From Curtobacterium sp. 9128 (GTDB lineage: Bacteria; Actinomycetota; Actinomycetes; Actinomycetales; Microbacteriaceae), in the NCBI RefSeq assembly GCF_007673775.1, contig NZ_VEAF01000001.1:624263-688262 (forward strand): a stretch of 64,000 nucleotides of DNA, given 5' to 3'. The notes under the pieces are model-generated. The model saw nothing but the letters and a program-made list of their open reading frames with translations, made no database searches and was not told the DNA's origin. Numbering within the stretch: position 1 is the first letter of the stretch; each line of letters begins with the position of its first letter. This document shows, in pieces, positions 50,558 through 57,404 of the stretch. The translations under genes and the position numbers were made by a program.

Positions 50558-51193
50558 GTGACCGAGTACCGCGATGCATCCGGCAAGCGCCTGGCCGACT
50601 ACCCGCGCCCCTCCGTCGCGGTCGACACCGCCGTGCTCACCGTGCCGGTCGGAGGGCCGCTGTCCGTCCTGCAGGTCCGCGACCAGGTCGACGGGGACTG
50701 GCGACTGCCGGGGACGTTCGTGCACGAGGGCGAGCGGCTCGCGGACGCGGTGCTGCGGTCGTTGCGGGCGAAGGCCGGGATGACGGGGCTGGCGCCGCGA
50801 CAGTTGCACGTGTTCGATGAGCCGGGGCGGGACAGCCGGGGGTGGGTGTTGTCGGTGGCGCACCTCGATGTGGTGCCGGCGGCGTCGCTGTCCCTCGGGG
50901 ACGATGCCCGACTCGTGCCGGTCGGCGATGCGGCGGGGATGGTGCACGGGCACGACGACATCCTCGGGTTCGCGGTGGCGCAGCTCCGGGCCGACCACCG
51001 GGGCGCTCCCGATCCGCACGGGTTGCTGCCGTCGCCGTTCACGATGTCCGCGTTGCGGGGACTGCACGAGGCGGTGCTCGGGGAGCGGTTGCTGCCGGAC
51101 TCGTTCCGGCGGGCGATGGTGCCGATGGTGACGGCGACCGGGAAGCGAGCGGCGGAGGGGCCGGGGAAGCCGGCGGCGTTGTACGTGCGGTAG
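50558..51193 (+). CDS. NrtR-like transcriptional regulator (degenerate Nudix plus winged helix)
   Basis: A 211-residue protein with the NrtR layout: YPRPSVAVDTAVLTV opening, a Nudix domain, and a C-terminal winged helix (PFTMSALRGLHEAVLG, LPDSFRRAMVPM, GKPAALYVR). The Nudix box at about residues 52-75 (GTFVHEGERLADAVLRSLRA) has lost the REUxEE catalytic glutamates (it reads RSLRAK), so it should bind but not hydrolyse its ligand. NrtR proteins are ADP-ribose-responsive repressors. It is divergent from an ADP-ribosylglycohydrolase with two shared dyads in between, arguing for control of that gene and of itself. Confidence 0.85.
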   Translation: MTEYRDASGKRLADYPRPSVAVDTAVLTVPVGGPLSVLQVRDQVDGDWRLPGTFVHEGERLADAVLRSLRAKAGMTGLAPRQLHVFDEPGRDSRGWVLSVAHLDVVPAASLSLGDDARLVPVGDAAGMVHGHDDILGFAVAQLRADHRGAPDPHGLLPSPFTMSALRGLHEAVLGERLLPDSFRRAMVPMVTATGKRAAEGPGKPAALYVR

Positions 51194-51235
51194 GGGCCGG
51201 GGTCGGCTTGTTCCGGGGCGGCCTTGCTGCCGCCT

Positions 51236-51320
51236 CGCCTCAGCTCTCTTCGCCTGAGTTCTCTTCGCCTGAGTTCTCTTCGCCTCGGTCCTCTTCGCCT
51301 CGGTCCTCTTCGCCTCGGTC
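51236..51320. repeat. 15-bp tandem repeat at the end of the GNAT-DUF1653 gene
   Basis: Five units of 15 bases (starting at 51246, 51261, 51276, 51291, 51306), each CTCTTCGCCT plus GAGTT or CGGTC, and a partial sixth. In the coding strand they give three DRGEE and two NSGEE pentapeptides before the stop. Not a CRISPR: no spacers. Confidence 0.9.
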
Positions 51321-52067
51321 ACCGAGTCGGACGAACCGTGGGCCGTCGTACCCGTCGCGCGACACGTGCGCGGTGAAGTCGTCGAGCGACCGCACCCAGT
51401 GCCCACGCTCTCCGTACAGCGCCTGGTAGACGACCACCGGTGCCTCGGTCTCCACGTCCCGCGCGAGGAGCACCACCTGGTACTCGCCGCCCTTGAAGTG
51501 CCGGTAGCGGCCGGGGGTCACGTCGTTGCTCACCGTTCCGATGCTACGAGAGGCGCTTCGCGAGCGTTGCACCGGCCGTTCCCAGATGCTGACGGTGCTC
51601 TCGAGCTTGTCGTACCGGTACGGCTTGGTCTCGCCAGTCGGGGCGTATCCGAGCGCGTTCCAGAACGGCTCGGCGACGTCGGCGTTGGTCGCCACGATGC
51701 CGAGGCGGATCCGTTCCGCGGTCGTCTCCTGGCGGATGCGTTCGAGCACCGCGTCGTGGAGACGCCGGCCGACGCCCTGTCCCTGGTGTGCGCCGTGCAC
51801 GATCAGCAGCCCGATGTACGCAGTCGAGGGGTCCGGGTAGCCGAACAACACGTCGGCGAAGGCGATGAGTGCGCCGGCGTCCCACAGACCGATGCCCCGC
51901 TTCCCCGCTGGGTCGGAGTCCGGCGGTACGGAGATCAGCGCCGAGAGGGCGTCGGACTGGCCCGGGGGCTGGCCGGTGACGCGTTCGGCGTACGACGGGA
52001 AGGACTCGATCAGGGCCTGCAGGGCGCTGACGTCGTCCTGCTCGAGGTCGCGAACCACGGTTTCCAC
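51240..52067 (-). CDS. GNAT acetyltransferase fused to a DUF1653 domain
   Basis: A 275-residue continuous frame. Residues about 1-170 form a GNAT domain with the acetyl-CoA loop GAHQGQGVGRRLHDAVL. Residues about 185-250 match DUF1653 (GRYRHFKGGEYQVVLLARDV, VVYQALYGERGHWVRSL), normally a short free-standing protein. The end is a repeated acidic tail (DRGEE/NSGEE). An internal GTG at 51533 starts exactly at the DUF1653 domain and could give a separate 97-residue product, so this may be two genes joined by loss of a stop. Start GTG 52067. Confidence 0.72.
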   Translation of the reverse strand: METVVRDLEQDDVSALQALIESFPSYAERVTGQPPGQSDALSALISVPPDSDPAGKRGIGLWDAGALIAFADVLFGYPDPSTAYIGLLIVHGAHQGQGVGRRLHDAVLERIRQETTAERIRLGIVATNADVAEPFWNALGYAPTGETKPYRYDKLESTVSIWERPVQRSRSASRSIGTVSNDVTPGRYRHFKGGEYQVVLLARDVETEAPVVVYQALYGERGHWVRSLDDFTAHVSRDGYDGPRFVRLGDRGEEDRGEEDRGEENSGEENSGEES

Positions 52068-52178
52068 GCAGACAGTGTCCGCGCACCTATGGACCCCCGC
52101 TCTTGGGCTCACCGGTACGGATTGAGTGAGCATCGCCCCGTTTCGTCATCCTTTCAACCGCGATGATCGGTAGCTCCC

Positions 52179-52207
52179 TTGCATTGATGTTTCAGTTTCA
52201 GTATGTT
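52179..52207 (+). promoter_or_regulatory. Sigma-70-type promoter of the peptide cassette
   Basis: TTGCAT (52179-52184), exactly 17 bases, TATGTT (52202-52207). The stretch is A+T-rich and contains TTTCAG twice (52190-52201). It lies 30 bases before the peptide start, leaving a short leader with the ribosome binding site AAAGGAGGG (52225-52233). Confidence 0.65.
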
Positions 52208-52236
52208 GGCGGCACCAACCAGTGAAAGGAGGGCTC

Positions 52237-52491
52237 GTGTCGGATCTCACGCTCGCGAGTCTCACGTCCACGTCAACGCTCATCGCCCAGTCACCACGTG
52301 CGATCGCGGACCACTTCGGATTGCGGCAAGACCGAGTAGTCGTTCTCATCATCATCGCGCTCGCGCTCATCCTCGCGGTCGGGGTAGTAGCCGCTTGGTG
52401 GATCACCTGTCAGAACAAGGGGATGTATCCCGCATTGGACATGCCGTCGTGGAACGCCGGCGGTACCTGGAAGGCTTACTGCAAGAAATGA
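52237..52491 (+). CDS. 84-residue membrane-tethered peptide, candidate secreted effector precursor
   Basis: The GTG at 52237 follows one of the strongest ribosome binding sites in the window (AAAGGAGGG). The protein has a polar N-terminal segment (residues 1-33), one long hydrophobic helix (about 34-57, LIIIALALILAVGVVAAWW) and a 27-residue tail with Cys58 and Cys82, four Trp/Tyr and a KK end (CQNKGMYPALDMPSW, NAGGTWKAYCKK). The cysteines frame the external tail and could form a disulfide. It is overlapped by an ABC ATPase (ATGA), with a permease and a site-2-type protease downstream. It resembles bacteriocin or signalling-peptide precursors in layout, not in recognised family. Confidence 0.7.
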   Translation: MSDLTLASLTSTSTLIAQSPRAIADHFGLRQDRVVVLIIIALALILAVGVVAAWWITCQNKGMYPALDMPSWNAGGTWKAYCKK

Positions 52492-53270
52492 ACACCGCGG
52501 CCGAGGAGCCCGCGGAAGCGGTGCTCCGAGTTCGACAGATATCGAAGCGGTACCGCAAAGACGTCGCACTGCAGGAACTCGACCTTGAGATCCCTGCCGG
52601 CGAGATCCACGGGCTCCTCGGCTCCAACGGCTCGGGGAAAACGACCGCGCTTCACATGATCACGGGCATCCTCTCGGCGGATTCCGGAACGGTGCAGCAC
52701 ATGGGTATTCCCCTCGCCGAGACGGCGTCGCGCCTGCAGTTCGGATTCGCTCCGGACGACCTCCCGTTGCCGCTCGGGCTGACGGGCAGCGAGTTCCTGC
52801 AGCTGCACGATGCGTTTCGAGACCGCAGAGATTTCTCCCGTGCCGAAGAGTACGCGGGGGTGTTCGGCGTTCGAGACGCCTTGTCTCGACCGATGGCCGC
52901 ATACTCCCACGGCATGAAGCGGAAGTTGCAGCTCGTCGCCGCGCTGATGCACGAGCCGAGCCTGCTGATCTTGGATGAACCGTTCCGCGGGCTGGATCCG
53001 CAGACCAGCGGAGTTCTCGAAGACGCGATCACCTTCTTCACTGCTGCTGGTGGCTCGGTGCTGATGGCAACGCACGATCTCCTCCGCGCCCAGCATCACT
53101 GCGACTCGCTCACCATCCTCCACCGGGGTCACAAGGTCGTCTCTGGCGCGCCGAAAGCCCTCATCCACGAGTACGGCTCCCTCCACGCATGCTTCACCAG
53201 CTCCACCGGCACGCAGGTCGAGGCCGACCGTCGTCGTGACACACTCCGTGCTCTCCTAGTCGAACGGTGA
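52488..53270 (+). CDS. ABC transporter ATP-binding protein of the peptide cassette
   Basis: 260 residues with Walker A GSNGSGKT (45-52), signature YSHGMKRK (139-146), Walker B LLILDEP (159-165) and the H-loop region MATHDL. The signature differs from the canonical LSGGQ but the Tyr-Ser-x-Gly-Met-Lys-Arg/Lys form is typical of export and immunity ABC transporters such as the BcrA/NatA/Ecs group. ATG 52488 overlaps the peptide stop, so peptide and ATPase are co-translated. Partner permease: the 53543 gene, perhaps with the small protein at 53278. Confidence 0.9.
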   Translation: MNTAAEEPAEAVLRVRQISKRYRKDVALQELDLEIPAGEIHGLLGSNGSGKTTALHMITGILSADSGTVQHMGIPLAETASRLQFGFAPDDLPLPLGLTGSEFLQLHDAFRDRRDFSRAEEYAGVFGVRDALSRPMAAYSHGMKRKLQLVAALMHEPSLLILDEPFRGLDPQTSGVLEDAITFFTAAGGSVLMATHDLLRAQHHCDSLTILHRGHKVVSGAPKALIHEYGSLHACFTSSTGTQVEADRRRDTLRALLVER

Positions 53271-53277
53271 ACCCTTC

Positions 53278-53541
53278 ATGCTCGTGAAAGCCATCAGCAA
53301 ATTGACCATCGGCCTCGCTACCGGCGTTGCGCTTTGCTTCCTGATCACGGTCGCAACAGTGGCCGCGTCAGCAATCACTTCTTCCCCGGTCACCATTCCG
53401 TTCGTCTTCTCCGCGTCAGTGGTCGAGGAGTCCGGCCTCCCTGCGGTGGAGTTCGTCCCGAACTTCTGGGGCTTCGGTGTCGTCGTGCTCCTGGTAACGC
53501 TTACGTTCCTCAGCGTCGGCTTCCGTAAGCGAGCCGGTTGA
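53278..53541 (+). CDS. Small two-span membrane protein of the peptide cassette
   Basis: 87 residues with two hydrophobic helices (LTIGLATGVALCFLITVATV and FWGFGVVVLLVTLTFLSVGF) joined by an extracellular loop (VVEESGLPAVEFVPN) and a basic end FRKRAG. Begins seven bases after the ATPase stop; the permease GTG follows one base after its own stop. No family recognised. Candidate immunity protein, exporter subunit or processing partner; the evidence is context only. Confidence 0.65.
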   Translation: MLVKAISKLTIGLATGVALCFLITVATVAASAITSSPVTIPFVFSASVVEESGLPAVEFVPNFWGFGVVVLLVTLTFLSVGFRKRAG

Positions 53542-53542
53542 C

Positions 53543-54994
53543 GTGCGGTCTGTTGCACTCGTCGCGAATGCTGTACTCGCGGTATGGGCGAGCGACCTTG
53601 CTCGAAGTTCCGGCGTTTCCCGGCGAACGATTCGACTCACCGCAATCGGCGGTGCAATCGGATTGATGTTCTTCGGCGTGGTCCTCGGCATCACGACGAC
53701 GAGCGCCGTCGATGGCGACCTCAGCACTGAAGTGACCAATCTGATCCTGCGGACCGCGGCGTCCGGCACGCTTCTCACATCGGCGTTGATTGCTCTCGTA
53801 CTGACGCTGACCGCGCCCATGAGCACAGCCATCGACAACGTCTTTGCGTTGATGCCGATCTCGCCGGGAGCCATTCGGCTCGGCAAGCTCGTGCCTCTTC
53901 TCGGAGCGAGCTTCCTCGCCGCTGGCTCGCTCGCACTTCCGACGGTCCTGATCGCGTGGAAGCTGCTTCCGGCATCGTCTGCGGTGGTACTGACGATCAT
54001 GCTCGGAATCGCTGCCGGGCTGACTCAGCTCCTCGTGCAATGCGCCCTGCACGCAGCTACGTCGGCACTTGTCGTGTGCAAGCTGAACCACCTCGTGGCT
54101 TCCACCGTGAGCGGAGCCTTCGTACTCGGGGCTGCACTTGTGCTCTACGGGCGCGGGGTGATCAGTCCTCAGCCGCCGAACCTGGCGGCCCCTTCGCTCT
54201 ACCTCGAAGACGCCGTCCTGAGCGTCAGCACGGCACCTTCGCCGTGGGCCTGGGCGACGATGACCGGATGGATGTTCGTGGCAGCAGCAGTCGCACTTCT
54301 CATGTCGCGCCTCCGCGCGACCACAACCGGAGGCGTGTCCATCCCGATCCTTCGATCGAGCTTCAGCCTTGCCGGTCGTCACAGTGGACCAGCGATCGGG
54401 AGCGCCCTGCTGCTGCTCAGAGCACCACAAACCTTTCTCGGTCTCCTCGGAATGACGCTTGCGTTCGCCGCCGGAGCGCTGTTGCCGCCGCCCATCCTTC
54501 CGACGCCGGTCGGGCAGACCCTGGTGACCTCGGCCCCGGCAGCCGCCTTCACGTTCGTCCTCTTCGGTCCTGGGCGCTCATTGCCGTGGTCCTGGATGGG
54601 CTCATCAGCCACCGGTCGGAGTGATTGGTGGATCGTGCCCACAGTGACCGCGCACTTCGCGACGTCGGTGTTGGCTGCGATACCCCTGCTCTCGATGGCA
54701 CTGATCGCGGAATTCATGGTGCCGGCCGACCTCCCGGAGTTCTTCGCGCGAGCGAGCGTGCTCTTCGCCGCGGCGCTCATCGCAGGCTCACTGATCCCCG
54801 TGAGCCAGGATCAGCCGTTGTCCGGGAGTATCGCTCTCGTTCTCGCCACGCTCGTGTACCTCGTCTCCGTTCAACTCGCTGATCTCGTGACATCGAACGG
54901 ACACGAGGTCTGGACGACGACGGGGACTCTCGCAGTGGGGGTGGCACTCACGCTGCTGGCCCTTCTCCCCCTACGGAATCTCCGAACGACGTGA
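53543..54994 (+). CDS. Polytopic membrane protein, ABC permease of the peptide cassette
   Basis: 483 residues with roughly 11-12 hydrophobic segments and little polar sequence. It has no strong match to a named permease family, but its place after an ABC ATPase, the paired-halves layout (around TTTGGVSIPILRSSFSLAGR mid-protein) and its size suit an ABC-2-type exporter permease. Start GTG 53543. Its stop overlaps the next gene's GTG (GTGA). G+C is visibly lower than the window average. Confidence 0.7.
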   Translation: MRSVALVANAVLAVWASDLARSSGVSRRTIRLTAIGGAIGLMFFGVVLGITTTSAVDGDLSTEVTNLILRTAASGTLLTSALIALVLTLTAPMSTAIDNVFALMPISPGAIRLGKLVPLLGASFLAAGSLALPTVLIAWKLLPASSAVVLTIMLGIAAGLTQLLVQCALHAATSALVVCKLNHLVASTVSGAFVLGAALVLYGRGVISPQPPNLAAPSLYLEDAVLSVSTAPSPWAWATMTGWMFVAAAVALLMSRLRATTTGGVSIPILRSSFSLAGRHSGPAIGSALLLLRAPQTFLGLLGMTLAFAAGALLPPPILPTPVGQTLVTSAPAAAFTFVLFGPGRSLPWSWMGSSATGRSDWWIVPTVTAHFATSVLAAIPLLSMALIAEFMVPADLPEFFARASVLFAAALIAGSLIPVSQDQPLSGSIALVLATLVYLVSVQLADLVTSNGHEVWTTTGTLAVGVALTLLALLPLRNLRTT

Positions 54995-55674
54995 CCCTGC
55001 ACGCCTCCACGTGTTCCACCATCGACGAGCGGTTGGTGGCGCACTGCCCGCACTTCGGCATCGCAGTCCCCCTGGGGACTCGGCAGGGGCGAGTCAGAGC
55101 GGAGGACCTGGGGCTCGTCGCGATCTGCTCCTCGCGGTGGTGTGCTGCCGCAACGGGATCAGCGCATCCGGTGCCGTTGGACACCTCGCGACGAACGTCC
55201 TTCCTCGCGATCCCCTACTCGATGGTGTGCTCAGCATTCCTACCGCTGACACTGACGTTGATCGCAGCATGGTGCTCCTTCCTACTCGGCGAACCGACTG
55301 GTGGTGTCACCTTGGTCGTGACGTTGGTCACTCTCTTGTTCTTCAACGTCGCGCATGAGTTCGGCCACTTCGCTGCCTTGTGGCTCGTGGAGTCGACGTC
55401 GCAGCACGCGCACTTCATCAGCCGGTTGGGATTCGGTCACCTGATTCGTCCGGTGCTCCGCGGGTGGCGCGAGGCCGCCGTCGTCATCGCGGGACCCGCA
55501 ACGGCGGCGGCTTTCGCTTCCCTTCTCAGCATCGGCTTCAGCACCCAAAGCCACACCAAGGTCGTCAGTTTCCTCCTCATCGCCATCGGGGTCGGGCATC
55601 TGAGCACCCTCGCCCTGCCGCACGGAGATGGCGCAAATCTACGGACTGCTCTTCATCGCAGAGCCGCCGACTAG
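54991..55674 (+). CDS. Site-2-type (M50-like) membrane metalloprotease of the peptide cassette
   Basis: A 227-residue protein. Residues 122-126 are HEFGH, the zinc HExxH motif, inside a hydrophobic helix (LVTLLFFNVAHEFGHFAALW); a second conserved-looking site, LALPHGDGANL near residue 212, resembles the distal Asp-containing motif of S2P proteases, and GPATAAAFAS is the GxxxN/S-like element. N-terminal 65 residues hold five Cys. Such proteases cut membrane-embedded substrates; the obvious candidate substrate here is the tethered peptide. Start GTG 54991 overlaps the permease stop. Confidence 0.78.
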   Translation: MTLHASTCSTIDERLVAHCPHFGIAVPLGTRQGRVRAEDLGLVAICSSRWCAAATGSAHPVPLDTSRRTSFLAIPYSMVCSAFLPLTLTLIAAWCSFLLGEPTGGVTLVVTLVTLLFFNVAHEFGHFAALWLVESTSQHAHFISRLGFGHLIRPVLRGWREAAVVIAGPATAAAFASLLSIGFSTQSHTKVVSFLLIAIGVGHLSTLALPHGDGANLRTALHRRAAD

Positions 55675-56210
55675 GGGAAGCGGTTAGTTCCAGCACCCTG
55701 ATCCGCGTGATCTGCAGAGCTCGAGCAGTGGGCTCACTCGCTGAGCTGACTCGCGCTTCCTGCCTCGGCGGTGCACGGCGCATCGCGAATGTCACGATCA
55801 CCGGGCGTGACCTGAACGCCGACGACCGCGTGGCCGTTTTCGGCGCGATTCAGACGCCCCTCCAGGCCACCCCGATCAGTGCCACAGACCTCGCCTCCGC
55901 CTGAGGTCGTTCTCTCGCAGAACAGACGCGACGCTCAGGGAACCACGAAGTGCCGAACGGACCCCTCGATGACGTCACCCAAGCCCGCAGCGACCCAAAC
56001 TGCCCTAGCGTTCTCGCTCTGCCGCGTAGCGCGGCGCCGTTGACTGCATCTGATCGATGACGAGCTTGATCGCGCCGGGCTGCTTGTCCGGCGGTTGCTC
56101 GCACGGCGACGATGGGCACGCGATGTGGCGAAGCCGCGATCCGTCGCAGGACCCGCTCGGCGGCTTCGGGTCGCGGTGATTGGGACGTGCAATCACCGCG
56201 ATTCCAACGG
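55675..56210. other. Gene-poor, probably decayed stretch
   Basis: About 0.5 kb without a convincing gene. On the plus strand a frame from about 55710 to 55904 has plausible codons (RIANVTITGRDLNADDRVAV) but no supported start. On the minus strand two overlapping frames between 55935 and 56196 look like one protein broken by a frameshift: VIDQMQSTAPRYAAERE in one continues as ARAVWVAAGLGDVIEGSVRH in the other. It separates the lower-GC peptide cassette from the McrBC island and may mark an insertion or deletion junction. Confidence 0.4.
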
Positions 56211-57404
56211 TCAGGCTTGCACGCCCATCGACCGAGCTAGTCGCTGCGCGATTGCTCGCATCTGCTCACCGAGCGCTGCCGGGGTGCTGTCCGTCCGGAG
56301 GGCAAGTCGACAGATCGAGGCGCCATGGACGAGCTGCACATTCTTTCCTGCCTCTTGCCCAGCCGCGTACACGAGCCACCCCTCCCCCAACCCGAACCGC
56401 CGGCAGTAGGCCGCCATCTGGTACAGGTCAGCGTTCGGGTACTGCCCGTGCTTCTCGACCTTGTACTTCACGTCGATGCACGCGCGCACCACCCCGTCGA
56501 CGACCCACACCAGGTCCGGCGCGATCTTCACCGTGCCCTCGACGTCGAGCGTCGATGCGTACTGCGACACGAGCTCTCCCCCGTACGGCTTGAACGCCTC
56601 GCGGAGCGCTGCAGACACGAAGTCCTCGAACACCGACCACATGTCGACGAGGAACCCCGACGCGACAACGGATCCAGCTCGCTGCTCGACCGACGACCCC
56701 GACAGCACGAGCGACGCCAGTGCCAGCGCCGACGAGTACCGCGCGTTCCGCCGATCCGCCCGCACCACAGGAACCGGAGCCCCGACCGGGATCACCGACA
56801 CTCCGTCGAGCACCCGCACGACCCGTCGCAGCGCCCCGAGCACGTCCGACGGCACCCCCGGCAGCCGCAACAACCGCGTCGCAGCCGTCAGCAGCACCTG
56901 GTTCTCCGGGATGTCCTCGACGTAGTCGTCGAACGACACCTCTACCGGCAGCGGCTGTCCACCCCGCCGCATCAGCTGGTCCCCGATCCGCCACCGCCCA
57001 CGCACGAGCGGCAGCGCATCCTCACGCGTGACGTACCCGCGGAGCGGCCCTCCGGCGAGCGCCCGTGAGGCCTGCCGCACGAACGCGTGCGCCAACGCCG
57101 GCACCAGGTCCTCGTCCTCCTCGAACCCGAAATCGTCCTCGGTCCAGATCGCGCTGCCGGCACGGGCGTACCCGAGCATCGCGAACAGCCGACGAACAGG
57201 CGTCTTCGGCTTCAGCCACACCGTGTGCCCCGCGATCCGCACGACGCCCACCTTCCGGACACCGCTGACGCGGTACTCGTCCGCGCCGAACGTCGGCGCA
57301 ACGGTCGCGATGTTCGCCGCTGCGAGCCCGACGGCCACCGCGCGCGGCAGCCGGTGCACCACCGGCTGGTCCGCCTCCCGCAGCTCAATCGTCGACGGAA
57401 GCAC
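56211..57404 (-). CDS. mcrC: McrC-type 5-methylcytosine restriction nuclease subunit
   Basis: A 397-residue McrC family protein. The C-terminal PD-(D/E)xK site is visible: Asp297 in KIAPDLVWVV and Asp311-Val-Lys313 in CIDVKYKVEKHG. The N-terminal part (EYRVSGVRKVGVVRIAGHTV, AMLGYARAG) matches McrC. The GTG at 57404, with GGAG upstream, is chosen; it overlaps the mcrB end by 20 bases. With McrB it forms a GTP-dependent nuclease cutting modified DNA, typically incoming phage DNA. Confidence 0.9.
   Translation of the reverse strand: MLPSTIELREADQPVVHRLPRAVAVGLAAANIATVAPTFGADEYRVSGVRKVGVVRIAGHTVWLKPKTPVRRLFAMLGYARAGSAIWTEDDFGFEEDEDLVPALAHAFVRQASRALAGGPLRGYVTREDALPLVRGRWRIGDQLMRRGGQPLPVEVSFDDYVEDIPENQVLLTAATRLLRLPGVPSDVLGALRRVVRVLDGVSVIPVGAPVPVVRADRRNARYSSALALASLVLSGSSVEQRAGSVVASGFLVDMWSVFEDFVSAALREAFKPYGGELVSQYASTLDVEGTVKIAPDLVWVVDGVVRACIDVKYKVEKHGQYPNADLYQMAAYCRRFGLGEGWLVYAAGQEAGKNVQLVHGASICRLALRTDSTPAALGEQMRAIAQRLARSMGVQA

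Noticed and set aside
51236..51320. Short CRISPR-like array
   Set aside because: Units are 15 bases, directly abutting, with no spacers, and encode a peptide repeat.
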